Positions 45,883-59,173 of a stretch of DNA of 64,000 nucleotides are shown piece after piece (position 1 is the first letter of the stretch; each line of letters opens with the position of its first letter). A program made the translations under genes and the position numbers. Origin of the DNA: Chrysoperla carnea (Eukaryota > Arthropoda > Insecta > Neuroptera > Chrysopidae); NCBI RefSeq assembly GCF_905475395.1, contig NC_058337.1, positions 82,640,368 to 82,704,367 of the forward strand, read 5' to 3'. Below the pieces are notes generated by a model. That model was not told the origin of the DNA and ran no database searches. It was given only the letters and a program-made list of their open reading frames with translations.

Positions 45883-46056
45883 CTAGCTGACTTTATGACG
45901 TTTTGATGAAGAAGTATCTGATCCACTACTTGGTGATTGTTTTATAACTCCTGGCGATGACATCGTTGACATTATTACTGGCATGCCACCATTACATGAA
46001 CTTAAATCACTATCAAACAAGCCAATACCGTTTGTGATATCTAGATGTTCTTGTTT
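45883..46056 (-). CDS. Rfx: RFX terminal coding exon
   Basis: ACAG acceptor at 46057-46058. It codes for 57 residues starting [18 protein letters not shown], a Ser-rich tail and KRHKVS before TAG. It follows the SN codons of the previous exon in phase 0 after a 1.5-kb intron. The tail is low-complexity and less conserved. A KRHK cluster near the end is a possible nuclear-localisation signal, which is inferred. Confidence 0.85.
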   Translation of the reverse strand, partial: KQEHLDITNGIGLFDSDLSSCNGGMPVIMSTMSSPGVIKQSPSSGSDTSSSKRHKVS

Positions 46057-49000
46057 CTGTAATTAAAAATAATTTATGAGAACATTTTCACGATGCATAG
46101 TGATCCAAGTGATTCAAAAAATCACTCTAAAGTAAAAATAAAAATATGTATATCCTCTTGTAGTGTATATTGTAGTACTCTTGGTACAAATCAATAGTCC
46201 CTAATCCAATCTTGAGCCTGGAATATTTCACATTTCCCCTCTCTTTAGGTTTTTCCTAATAAATACAACTCTGTGTAATGTTCTTAATAAATTTTAGTAA
46301 ATTGATTTTGCTATTTAGTGGCACTAATATAATTTTTAATTTATAACAAAGAACCTAGGCGGAATAGCTTAACAAAGTTAACAAATTAACACGCGAAAAA
46401 ACTGTCTACCAATAAATTTTTTGTGTATTGAACAGTCTTGCCTTTTATTAAAGTTGTTCTCTTTATTCTACGAACAAATGTCAATTTTAAACTATGCATT
46501 ATTATTTTTCTGTTGCTTGTGACTGTATGTATATATGTCCCCTATCGTTGGCAGACTGTAAAAATTAGTTTATTTTTTTCTGTCAATAGCTGTTAACCCA
46601 TGATTAATATTGAACTAATATTATTCTTTTTCTTTGTTGTTATAAAAACAAAAAATATATCAAAAAACAAAAAAAATTAACTTCTTTATCATAGTCAAAA
46701 TTTTTGTTAAACAAATAAATGAATTTTTTTTTAAATCGGCAACTTGTTAAAAGGGTATTCCCCCATTCATAAACATCCGTAAAAATTAGAATTTAATCAA
46801 ATTCTAAATGTACTCATTTTGCAGCGGTATCTTAAGACTATCAATAAAGACATTAGATGAAAACAATTGACGGAGTTAATTGTTGAAATAGCCTGTATAC
46901 CAAAGTGTTGAATTTCAGTGCTTGCATTATTAAAAACCAACATAATTATGGCGGATTTTCGGCCGGTATTTACTTTGTTTTCAAAATTACGAAAATTTTC
47001 GAAGTATTTTCTAGAATTTTTTTCGTTTTTCGAAAATTTTTCACAAGACCACTAGTTGAAACTACCTGCAAATTTTTATCTTATCATCTTTTACAGTTTA
47101 GGAGAAAATGGAGAAAAAATTTTTTCTTAATTTGCGCCCTCACGGATAAACAATGACGTTAACGAAAAAATATTTAAAAAAAAGTTGATTATTTTTTTTA
47201 TAACGATAATTTTTTACATTAAAACTTTTGTTCTATCTCTAACGATTTACAAAATTGGTCCTACGGACCCAAGATTCAATTGACCTATGTTGCTCATTTA
47301 CTTAGCCTCATTTTTTTACGTCCTGAGCACGCTATTAAAATTTCGTTAGCATGTCCAAAGACAAACGGACAGGCAACCAACGAAATGGGCTCCTTAGTTG
47401 ATTTTATGAACACTTTTACCAAAATTTTGTTTGTAGTATCGTATTTTTTAAGTGTTACAAACTTGGAAATAAATTTAGTATACCTTGATATATATTACAT
47501 ATATACAGAGTATAATAATATTTGTTGTTCAAATCTGTGATGAGTGGTAATGTAAAATATCAAAGCTATAAACAAAGTAAAAATTCAAAAATGAAATTTA
47601 CATTTGATTCAGCCATAACAGCAATTGGTGAAATTCCTGTAGCTTGCGCCACTTGATGTTCAATTAAATAAAACATATATTCATCATACAATAGCCGAAT
47701 TAAATGAAATGAACCGAAGCTAGCCGCTGAACGTAATGTTAAATCACGAATCACCATTGAACTATAAAATGACCATTTTAATAAAAATTGTCGTGCAGCC
47801 GTTGAAAAATTTGGTTTGCCCTCGTATGGCTTTAATATTGTTTGTACAACATTTTTCAACCATCCAGCCCACTGTTCTAATGAATTTTGTTGTTGCAATG
47901 TTAATTTAAAATCAGCTTCTAATCGTTGCACGGTTGCATAATCACATTGACATACCCATGAAGCTTGTTCCTACAGTAACAAAAAGCAAAGTTTAGTTAT
48001 TTTTACCGCATTTGTCAAACTCGTGCACCATAAACTTGTTTAACGGTTGAAATAGAGCTTCTTTCTATTTAATTATTTGACTATTGCATTATCGCATGTT
48101 AAAAATTTGTAATTTCAAGTAGTCCATAAAGATAAATACTCAAGAAATAATCGATACAACAAAAATCAAAAAGAAATATTTACTCTTCAATAATACTACT
48201 GTATTCGAAAAAATATTAATATAAATAAAATTGTTTTTAGTATGTCCCAGAAGTTCTTAGCCACTTTTTAATAAAGTCTTTCTTCTAAGGTAAGCCAGAT
48301 ACAGAAAAATGTTTCAAGGAAAACTTGCTCGCATCAAAGGTGGGCATCTAATAGGCAGCTTCGATTGGACCGTAACCTAATGGTTAGTTGAAGGTATACT
48401 CCATTTTTATTACATGTAAGAGCTATCTATATAAAAGTATAAACTAGAAAATTGTTCATCCTTAAAAAAAACTTAAAATGATTGTTTAAAATATTTTTCT
48501 TGAAAATATGAATAGATTCAGCAGAAATTGAATGTAAAAATTTATACATGAAAAAGCCTTGAAATATTTTACTCTGTTTGGATATGAGATAGGGTTTTTT
48601 GAGTGCTCTTTTGAATGTCAAAACCCGAAAAAAATTAAATGAAAACTCCTAACTATTAAATAATAATAAAAAATAAATGTAATTATGAAAAATTACCTGA
48701 ACATTGTGAAAATCAACACGATTTAAATCTGCTAGCATTTGAGCAATTTGTTGTCCATTATGTAAAACAGCACGCGCAGCTTGTGCTAAATGATTCAATG
48801 ATGTATATCGACGCAGACTTTGACTAAACGCAGATACAGCTGAAAGTTTTACAGAAAGCATATTTGGTGGACATCCAGTCATTGCTGAATTTAACCAACT
48901 TTCTAAGCCTATAAACAAAATTTATTAATTATCTTTACGGAATCATAGAAACGTTTCTATTTCTCACTTACATAGAGAATAATTAGTGTCGAAACTTATT

Positions 49001-52000
49001 AATTATTTTTGAAATATTAATAGGATAGGTGCCTAAAATTTTTGTATATATACGAAATCAATAATATGAAGGATTTAAATATACAAATAGACAGAGAAAA
49101 ATAGCACGTGGTGACGTCATAACTTGCGACTGTCATCGAGACGACTATATATCAAAAGTTGTTTTGCAAGTAAAAGATCAAATTATTTAATTGTTTATAT
49201 CTTCCATGTTTATGAATCGATTTTAATATTTAGTTCAGATTTTGTCATCTACTGTTGCACATTTTCAAATTTTAACGAAAGATATATTGAAATCGACATC
49301 AGACAATTATCGTATTATATACTATAAATTATTATATACTATAAATAATTAATTTATTTTAATAATAAAACAATATTAAATTAATTTAAGTGTATCCAAA
49401 TCAGATATATACAAAAGGAGTAAGAATTCATTAACTAAGATCGGTTATTCCAAGAACACCACTATATTTTAAACGAAAATTTATACCTTTAGCGAAATTT
49501 CGAATGGCTTGCGTTAATGAACTAGGTATTGGACGCAACACATCTGGTAATAAAACTTGTACTAAGTTTTGATAAAATTGTATATCAACTTGGCGCATAA
49601 ATTCCTGAATCGGCTCCAAGGTGCAAAGTGCATACAATTTTGATTTTGATAAATATTTTTCCTCTTCGCATTCATCACCATTATTATTGTCTTGGGCACG
49701 CCAAAATTCACGCCATAAAGATTCAACTGTTGTAAATTCTAAGCTTAATATGGCATCCAAAAAGGCTTCACAATGTTCGCGATATATTGATCTGTAATCA
49801 ATGCAACAAAATTAGAATCCATGATTTTTTTTATAAAATAGTTTCGAATATAATGATTTCTTGCGGGAATGCAAATGCCACATGAAAAGATTTAGCATTT
49901 TAGTTATACATTTGCAAGCGCGGTAGCAAAACTTCCTCTCCACAACTTTGTATTTCATGACGTTTAAACTTTTCTGTTTTGCTAACCTTTCTACCCGTCA
50001 TTTAATATATTTGTAGAACATGCAATATTGATGATCCTATTTTGAAAACAAAATGAATGAAATATGTACTGCCATAAATCTTTTACTTATGAAAAACACA
50101 TACGATATATCGCGTGCCTCAGTAAGTAGTTTTGTTTTGAGCATCAACGAAGCAGTTTTTTTTAAAATGATCCAAAATAGAGCTATTTAGGAAGTTTTTT
50201 TTTAAAAAAAAGACAAATTTTTTTTTAGTAAGCCTTAAATAAATTAGGGCTAAATCGAATGCAAAAATCTGTATTTACTTGGTTCACCGGCCTCGTATTT
50301 TGGAGTAGACAAATTTGTCGCAATATACACTACTCGAATAGACGCATCAGATGGTCTAAGAGTTCAACTGGAGCTATCATTTCATGGCCTCTTGTGATTT
50401 AAATTTCATAGCAAAAATCAAGGAAGTTTAATTATTTTATTTCAAAAACTGTCTCATATCTCAAATACTCAAATATAAAGTTTCATACAAAAATTATAAA
50501 CGAAGAAAATAAATTACTAGGCAGGAAATTAATTGATTTTTAAATAAAAGCCTAATTGGTTTTCCCGATTTTGTGATGTAATTTGAATCACATGAGGCCA
50601 TAAAATGATAGATCCAGCTGAACTCATTGACCATTCCACACGTCTCCTCGAATGGTAAATATTGCGACAACAAATTTGTTTAAATTCATTTCTCTATCTC
50701 CAGTATACGAGGGCGGTTAACTAAGAATGAGACACGCTGTATGTGAAAGTGTGTTTATGCATTCAATATCTCTTAACAGGTTGGTCTTTAGAAAATAAAC
50801 TAAAAAGTTTTGTTTCTAAATATTTTTTCGAAAGGTAACTAGATTTTTAGAAATCTAATCCAAAAACAAGTATACATAAAAATTTTTGCATTCGATTTTT
50901 TACGAATTTATTAATTAACAAAAAAAGTTTTTCAACAAAAGTTGAACATGAATTCATTTTAAACTATCTTGAAAGTCAAGGCCAAATTCAAAGCACCGTT
51001 ATCCGCTTCCGAGTATAACATTTCTACTTGGACCAATTTTCCCTAAAACCCCTCTTCGTAGCAATAATTAGCTGCATAATATAAAATATGACACATGTTG
51101 TAGATCATTCAAGATGAAGCCATGTAAAGTTATTAAAACGCAGAGTAAGATACAAATAGAAGTAAAACAACAAAATCTCCCCATAATGAGTACTTTCTTT
51201 TATAACTACGAAGCGCAAAAATGAAATATTTAAATGATGCTGAGAGTTATAAATTTTACTAACCGTAATGTATCAACATCTTCCATACTGCATTCACCTG
51301 GTAAATTTGCAATTACTGGTATATCTGGAAAATCAGGGATTGAGCCATTTCCTGAAAATAAATAAAATTGTTAATATAAGACACCATAGTAATTTATTAA
51401 ATAATTCTACACTAACCTTCACCTAGGAATTCATGATGATGCGTTTGTTCCGATGCATTAAAACTATCGTCACGCTTAAATCGTGTAACAGTTTTACCAG
51501 AATTATGTTGATTACCCCCTACTTGTCCCACAGAATTCATGTTATTTCCTACAGAATTATTTGTAGTATCATCCATCATACTAACCAAAGATGAACTTGG
51601 CTTTACTCGAATGCCATAGTAATGATACTTCGAATTACCCCTAGAAAGAACATTAAATTTTTATCTTTTTTTTTTATAAAGTTTTCTTGTTAGGATTATT
51701 TCTTATTAGGAATTCTTCGCTTACCTTGTACCCAATCGCCGTGTACGTAAACCTAGAAAAACTGATCGGATTAATTTTCCAAAAGATGCCGCATTGACTG
51801 GTTCCAATTTATGGTCACTACAATGTCGTAAATAATGAGCATATAATGTACTCCGTGGTAATGATACCCCTTCAGCAGTTTCATAATTTTCCAGTAACCA
51901 TTGAACCTAGAAATAATTTACTTTAATACTGATGAAAAAGTTATATAAAACAATTTAAAAAGTTTTTTTTTAATGGAAACTTACAGTAGCTGGGGACACT

Positions 52001-55000
52001 CTAGTGGCGTGACCTAACCCGGTTGCCACATCAGTTGCATTTTGCCCACCGCCGCTCTGTGTGGAGGTTACTGCGACATGAGTACCTGCACCAGTCCCAT
52101 AAGATGCGTCCTGCATGCAATATCCCCCCATATAAGCCCACAAGCATTGTTAGTTAAGAGTTAATTGATTTTATTAATAAAAAAACATTAACATTTAAAG
52201 AACGTCTGGCTGAAGTGGTAAGAATTATTTTGAATACATTTGCCATGCCAGTTTTTTTCTTGAAATGTTAATTACAAAAATAAATAAAAAATTATTTACA
52301 TCCACATGCAAACAAAGAATTTTGGACCTTAAAGCTTTCTCAAACTAAGCACCATAGCTAAAAAAATATAGACAATTCACATTTTTAATAATGCGGGTTT
52401 ACGATTTCCTCAATGCAAAAAGTTAAAATGTATAAATTATGTCACTCAAAATATTTTTTTATTTGTTAAATTTGTTTAGCCGAAATTGATTTAGCCACTG
52501 ATTCGTTAAAAAGGCACAGCGCTTATAATTCGATTAATAAAAGATGCAGTTAAAGCTGTTAAAGCTGAGTGACGGAATAGCTTTTTTTAATTGGTTAAAA
52601 TTGTTTGGACCTGCTAAACATAGCCATAGGCAGACATATTTCTATTAGAGAACATTTTAGTATAAATTAAATAAATTCGGCGGGATGCGAATGGAAAAAT
52701 CTTATTTTTACATTCAATTTTCGCCGAATTTAGAATTAAAAAAAAATGTTTCGATCAAAAATTAGTTAATTTATAAAAACTTTGCAATATAAACTATACT
52801 ATCAGTTACGATCATGAGCCCTTGCGCTACGACTGCATAGAATTTCGCATTCCGTACTAGAAATTATAATCTATTTTGAGTATTTAAGAAAACATCTTCT
52901 CGATTGACAATAAGATGTAGTTTTAGTTTGAAAAGACTTTATGCATGAAAATCTTTTTAAAACATAAGTATGTCTTTAATTGCCGAAAATCCATAAACCA
53001 AAACGTTTTTTGTTATTCGAACCCCGAAATAGTTCAAGCACTTTCGTTAAAAGCAAAATAAAAAACTATTCTCATAAAATCCATTGACTATAAAGATTTA
53101 TCGAAAACTCACAGCTGCTGTAGTTTGAGGTGATGTTCGCGCTAAAATATCATCTGTTGTGGACTGTACAAGATAATGAGCTGGTGCACTATAACCCACA
53201 GCGCCTCCATTTGGGGCGCCCGTTGTATAATATTGTCCTTGTCCAGCGTAGAGTGTACCTGATTCATTAACTGTGTACACTGGGTAAGCCCTGAAATTAA
53301 AAAACATTATTTCCAATTCTAAGAAAAATAAATAATATCAACTTACATTTGTCCCTGAGCTGTACCGTTTGCCTGAGTTGCTGCATACAACTCAGGTTCG
53401 ACGTACTGCACATGATATCCTTGATGCGACGCCACGGTTTCACCGTCTGCTGATACTAAAAATAAGCAAAACAATAATGCAAATTAAATACTTATTTCGT
53501 TTCTTATTTTAAGTCTTTTTTTGTTAACAACGATTTCTTTCTCAATTTCGTTCTGGTTACGTTCTGGTTTCTAGAGAGACTAGCCAAGATTTCCTGTCAA
53601 GGTATTTGCAATTATTTATTTGACAATAAAAATTGTTTAAATCACAGCCATCTGTTTGTATTTTGTTTTTGAAGAACGCAAAAAAATATTATACCTTAAT
53701 GCAAATAGGGTTGCCAATTTTTTTTCAATAATAATTTGAAGAACGCGAATTATTTATTAATTTTACAAATAAATCTGAAAAAAAATCGGAAATTTTAATT
53801 TGCCACATAATAAAATTATAAAAACCATTATTAGTTTTAATTTTTAATAACATTTTCATAATTTTATTATTATTTTCTAATCTTAGGTAAGATTTACAAT
53901 ATTCTGACCCCCTCCTTAGTCAGCAAATATGAGAAAAATTGGAAAAACTCTTTCTCCCCCTCGAAGCCTGATTATGTAAAGCTTGAATGAACTCTAGTAA
54001 CAAAAATTTCACTTTTAGGAAAATTTAATACCAAAAAGGATTGCACAAAAATTTTAGTAAATAAGTTGAATGAACAATTAAGAATATAATTTTTGTTGTA
54101 TTTAATAATGAGATTCACTTTCATACAATGAGATTCAGGGTTATATATTGGTGGGAACGTTATTTAAAGGTTTTGGGTTGACAAAATTCGTTAATTAAAG
54201 GTATTTACACTTATTTTTGATAGTTGAAAATATTTACACTTTTTTTTTTTGATAGTTGAAAATTCGTTATAAAGAGGTTGCTCGCAAAAAAATGTTCGCA
54301 ATGTAAAATATTTTACATTGACTCTTATGGCCAATTCAAGGGGATTGAGAAAAATTTGTTACATTGAGGAATTTGTTATATTTTAGTACGTTATATTAAG
54401 GTTGCATTGTATATATTTATTTGACTACTTATTTTGTTAAATTTAAGTATTTTTCCTTGTTTCAAATATTTGTGATCGACAACCCTACTAGTTAACAAAA
54501 GTAATTTCGTTTATTGAAAATTTAAAAACCAAAATTTGCAAAGAGAAAACAATCAAATAAATCAAAATATCAGAAAATTTCATGTATAACAATATCTAAG
54601 ATTAGACAGGGTGATCCTTAAAAGGTCTGTACAAGATTTTACTAGATAGAGTAGAATTTCGCCATTTCTGACATCTCTCCTTTCGCCTTAGATATCCTGC
54701 CGTGCAGTTTAAAATTAGAATTTTCACTTCCTTTCTTTTAGCTTGCACTATTTTTCTTTATCTTTAAGGTAGAAAGAATAAAATTTATTCCTTGGCGAAA
54801 TTAAACGGATTCCTTCTGTAACAGCGGCAGCTGATGTCCGAGACGCAGTCACTGTTACATACAGGTGCGTGTAATCTCATGAATGCACAAGTCTTAGACT
54901 TTTTACCTTAAAATTTACTTTCGACTGAGTTATAAATAAACAGAAGTTTTCTCCATTCGAGTCATGGCTTCTGTGTAATTGTTTCGTTTTTTCTAATTGG

Positions 55001-58000
55001 TCAAATGAAACAAATTCTGTTTTCGTGGACTCTATTCGGGGGTAGCAAATTTGAAAAAAAAAATTTTCCTAAGCATATCATGTTACATATCCAATGAAAG
55101 GGCTTGTTATGGGGAATACGAATATATATTTTAGATTTAATTTTAATGTACAGTTTATAAATTTTTTTTTTAAATGTACGAAAATATACTATTCTCCTCT
55201 ACCTGTGAAACCTCTTAGTTAAAAATTTTGGGAAAAAAGGAATTTAGGGCGTCACTCTTAGTTAAAGAAAACATTAAGCAAAAAATCGTATTCTGATTTA
55301 AAAGGTAAATTTGGGGGGGGGGGGTTGATTTTATTAAGATAAACCAAACTTATTTTCAAGTGTATTGCGTGACATATCAAATGAAAGAGCTCGTTATAAC
55401 GAATTGCAACAAAAATTTAAGGATCAAATTAACAAACGTTATAAGATGATTAATGCCGGAACACTTTCTACACAAAAAAAAACGCGCACTTGACATTTTC
55501 TACATTCCGGATTATTTATATCCTAATAACTTCAATAATTCATTCACACATTCAATTCTTTCCTTTAAGTAAAAAATGCATTAAATATTCAAGTGATTCC
55601 AAAAAGATATACAAACTGGATGTTCCTGAGCCACTGGAAATTTTAAAGAATAAGAAAAATCTATGATTAGCAACAAGGAAAAATAAGCATAAAACAGCAG
55701 TGATTATTTTTTTAAATTTTTTTCCGATGGTGGAAATGTCTTTTTTGCTGGAATATGTTACCACTTACATTTGTTAATTACTAATCTAATAACATCATTT
55801 TAATTTTTTAACTTTGTTTTTAAGCTTTTCGCCCAAGTATGTAGTGATTCGAGTGACAATGTAAATTTTACATTTTTGATTTTTTTAAATTTCTTAATTT
55901 TATAAATTGCAAATAGCTCCGTAAATTTGTATTAAGAAAATTTCCATACCATTATTATTCCGTCGGTAATATAGATTACAATTTTGTATCATATCCACAG
56001 TGTGTCACGACACTTTGATCTGGCTGCACACAAGAGACACCGTTTTAGATCATAACGATACAAAACACTATCACAAACTGATTTCATGAAAACATGTTTA
56101 TTAATAAACGATATATTGAGATGTGAATCCCTTATATTTTATATTAATCCAGACATTCATAAAATGTTTATTGAAGTGTAAATCTAATCTAACAACAATA
56201 CATTGTATATAGATATGGAGGTATCTTTTGTACCTGTTCACATATCAAATATTATTTGGGAATAAAAATCACCTTTATTAGGATGAAAAATTAGGGGTTG
56301 ATTTCATATGTTACATATAATTTTTTCTGGATGAGAGACGAATGTACAGGTATATACACAAGAACGTGCCTGACACGTTTAGAAAGTGTGTACCGTTGTT
56401 ACCTTTATGTATCCTCAAAAAATAGCATGAGTCATGAATCAATTCCCCCATTTTTAAAAGCAAATCAAATGTATCAAATTCATTTTGGATCAATTTTTTT
56501 TCTAAGTAATTAGTTACTTTAATTAGAATATATCGGATTAAGGTAAAGCAATACGCTCACGGTATCTAACATGAAGGCTATAAGAAGGAGAACGATCGCT
56601 ATAGAGAATATTGTCCCCGAAATATGAATAAAATAAGTGAGGCGCTGCGACCGCTAAGTAGTATCAATAAAAGCGGGCTGTTGTGCGCTAATTTGAAATG
56701 ATATATCAATTTGTACATTATGCAACTAACTTCATCTACTTGTACTCATAAACAGCTAACTTCGCAGATACTACTTCTTGATGACAGCGCGGCTGGTGGC
56801 TGAAAAATGAACTATAAATTATACAAATTTTCAGGGACAGACGCGCTAATGCTTTAACACGTAGCGATCGTTCTCTTTCTTTATAACCTTCATGGTATCT
56901 AATGTGAAAAACCATTGTAGAAATGTAGGGTGTAGGGATGTGCCGAATGTTGTAATTTGAACAATCGCAAATACGAATGCGAATGTTAACTTTCAAATGA
57001 AGCATTTAGAACCAAATAAAGATATTAAGACGATTTTTTAAATTTTAATTAATTTTTTTTTATTTTCGAAATTTTTAAAAGTATTTTCTATAATTTTTTT
57101 TCGTTTTTCGAGAATGTTTCACAAGATCACTAGCTAAACTACCTGCAAATTTACAAATTCTTATCTTTTATAGTTTTGGAGAAAATGGACACCAAAATTT
57201 TGTCCTAATTTGCGTTTACATGGGTAGACAGTGATGTTTAAGCAAAAATGTTTCAAGCAAAAGTTGTTTATTTTTATATAAGAAATAACTTTTATAATTA
57301 AACTTTTGTTCTATCACTAACGGTTTACAATATGGAGCATTTTTCATTTGATTGAATGAGCAAAAATGCAACATTTAAAAATTGGCATATCTCCATATCT
57401 CGGTCAATTATGATGCGATTCGAAAAAAAATAAAACAAAAATATGCATAATTACTTCAGCTAGAACTTTTATTTGAATTTTTTTTATTTGAATCATATTT
57501 TTTTGGACGTAGAAAACTGTAAACCTTCTTCAAATTTTATTTCGCTCCCAAAAGTTATGCAAACCTCCTGGGATTCGGCAAACTCGGAAGATACGTATTT
57601 AGGACCAAATGAAGATATTAAAACGAGAAGATATTTCCAGCTTGCTAGGCTAAATTGTTTAGTTAATATTTCATTATAATTTATGTTAAAAATTTATCCT
57701 TTTTTATCCTAATATCCAAAAAAAATATTTTAATATTATTAGTTGTTTTTTCATTACATATTCGTACATAATTTCTTAATTTTTTACCAAAAACTTTCGC
57801 ATAGTTTTCTTGCGAATGCGAATGTCAAAAAATAGGCAAATATTCTCGAATGCGAATAATCGACATATCACAAATTGGATAAAAATTTATCCTTTGGATA
57901 ATTTAGAGCAAAATTTTAAAAATCATCTTTAATTAACTTTATTTAACGAATTTGGGTAATTTTTGAGATAAATTATCTTCGAATGAGATTTCTAATGTAC

Positions 58001-58605
58001 ATGTTAAAATTGTTAAATACCGAAGAATTTTTTGTACTTGTAAGTAAATTTTTTTGAAAATAAAAATTAACGGTATTTCAGAAATAACTTCATCACGTGA
58101 TTACTTCAGAAAATTTGTATTCAAATCGATTTCAATTTTTCTATTAACAGCATGGATCAATTGTAATTATTTTGTTTCTGTCACGAAATTATTGTTATGG
58201 ATCACATCGTTCCGGAGAATGATTGGAAGTTTAAAAATAAACCTTTCGACTTGAACAAAAGCTTAATAAGGTAATTTGAGTGTCTAAAAAAGCTTAGTTA
58301 GAACTTTGTTGTTCTGAACACGCTCATTTATACAATACTAAAATTTGATCTAAGAGATTGGCGAAAATTTTGTTGTTTTGAGATTTAAATTTGTTCTTAC
58401 CTGTAACTGTTATAAAATGTGGACTCGGTTGTTCTTGTGGAACAACGGTTCCTGCCGCTACTGATGTAATTTCCACTTCTGAATGATGCTGTCCTGTTTG
58501 TGATGCGCTACTCTCATTACTACTGTCACCAGTTCCATCTAAGCCCCCACTCACATCTATGACCGGAACTGTCACCCCATTTACTACGGTACTAGTTGTT
58601 GCACT
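45883..58605 (-). CDS. Rfx: RFX1/2/3-type transcription factor, 3' eleven exons
   Basis: RFX proteins bind X-box DNA as dimers and drive ciliary, and in insects sensory-neuron, genes. Eleven exons join in frame on the minus strand (723 residues plus stop): 58605-58401, 53455-53347, 53290-53113, 52110-51985, 51906-51725, 51640-51417, 51351-51264, 49791-49487, 48908-48697, 47970-47602, 46056-45883. All introns are GT-AG with matching phase. A Gln/Thr/Ser-rich activation region comes first. The winged-helix DNA-binding domain then starts at about residue 204 ([20 protein letters not shown], then KYHYYGIRV). Conserved B, C and dimerisation regions follow ([20 protein letters not shown], then [20 protein letters not shown] and [19 protein letters not shown]). 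The first exon here starts in phase 0 without an ATG, so the N-terminus is further upstream. Assignment to RFX1-3 rests on these extended domains, which RFX5/7 lack. Confidence 0.95.
46975..47530 (+). repeat. Dispersed repeat family B, longest copy (RFX intron)
   Basis: Runs from AATTACGAAAATTTTCGAAG through CAC(A)AGACCACTAGTTGAAAC, CTTAATTTGCGCCCTCACGG, TTTTGTTCTATCTCTAACG, GGTCCTACGGACCCAAGATT and CCTATGTTGCTCATTTAC to GTATACCTTGATATATAT. The layout matches a repeat I remember from many insect genomes. The 5' half is shared with 57040-57345. It lies in the last RFX intron, antisense to the gene, and has no coding capacity. Confidence 0.65.
50291..50712. mobile_element. 422-bp foldback MITE in an RFX intron
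   Basis: The arms at about 50291-50409 and 50576-50712 pair inverted with moderate divergence. Shared blocks are CCTCGTAT, TGTCGCAATAT, GAGTTCARCTGGA and CTATCATTT(C/T)ATGGCCTC. There is no reading frame. The region between the arms is AT-rich. Confidence 0.65.
51417..51906 (-). CDS. Rfx: Two exons encoding the RFX DNA-binding domain
   Basis: Exon 51906-51725 encodes [29 protein letters not shown] and the recognition helix region [20 protein letters not shown]. Exon 51640-51417 completes it with [13 protein letters not shown]. They join across an 84-bp intron with the junction inside an arginine codon (AG|G). The residues match the family consensus closely, and nothing looks broken. The remainder of the second exon is a Ser/Asn-rich linker. 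Confidence 0.95.
56570..56894. mobile_element. 325-bp hAT-type MITE with intact 8-bp target duplication
   Basis: The ends are CATGAAGG and CCTTCATG, with an inverted repeat of about 33 bp (…TATAA, GAGAACGATCGCTA). GTATCTAA flanks the element on both sides (56562-56569 and 56895-56902). An 8-bp duplication fitting nTnnnnAn and CA-starting ends are typical of hAT elements. There is no reading frame, so it is non-autonomous. The intact duplication suggests a fairly recent insertion. Confidence 0.85.
57040..57345 (+). repeat. Dispersed repeat family B, second copy
   Basis: Shares with 46975-47270 the blocks AGTATTTTCTA(G/T)AATT, CACAAGA(C/T)CACTAG, CTACCTGCAAATTT and TTTTGTTCTATC(T/A)CTAACG. It stops before the GGTCCTACGGACC part, so it is truncated at its 3' end. 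Confidence 0.65.
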
Positions 58606-59173
58606 CTGAATTCACATTAAACAAATATTTTTTAGTTAGAAATATTCCTTAAAATTTATTGAAACTAAATTAAGAAAAACGAAATTAAAGAATTACAGAA
58701 AATTCGAAATTTTTAAAAAATGAGATAATGCTTCTTTTTTAATTAGAGTTTGCAATTATTAGTTTGGGTAAAAACATATAGTTCATTCGTCTTCTTCAAT
58801 TTAAATTCATTGTAAGCTCAGTTTGCATATGATCAAATTAGCAATCACGGATAAAAAGATTCAAGGTAAAAGTATGGCCTTTTTTTTCTCTAATGTATTT
58901 TTCATCATTATTAAGCGAACGCTAATAAAAAAATAACAGTATTTCAGCAAAGCAAAGAACAATATAAGGAATATATATTACTCTGGTACTTTTGTCCGTT
59001 GGGATAATAATAATACGAAAAATCTATACGGAGATAAAAATATTTGGTAAATTGTTAATCATAAATCTTTAAGCTTTTTATGACAAGAGGCTGATTCCTA
59101 TGTACAATTAAAAATCAAGTTCATACTATATTAATAGACGAATCATTTTAGATAAAAAAAAAGGCTAAAATGA

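Larger units (their letters stand above)
53456..58400. other. Large RFX intron (4.9 kb)
   Basis: Lies between the exons ending at 58401 and starting at 53455. No further exon was recognised. It contains a short duplicated motif (TTTGATAGTTGAAAA at about 54214 and 54250), two similar segments near 55080 and 55370 sharing ACATATCMAATGAAAG, a run of 12 G (55313-55324), the hAT-type MITE and a second copy of repeat family B. Confidence 0.75.

Noticed and set aside
49431..49486. Extension of the RFX frame past 49487 to an in-frame stop
   Set aside because: Conserved RFX sequence resumes at 48908 after a GTATAA donor at AAA G, so the extension is intron. An intron-retained form would be truncated.
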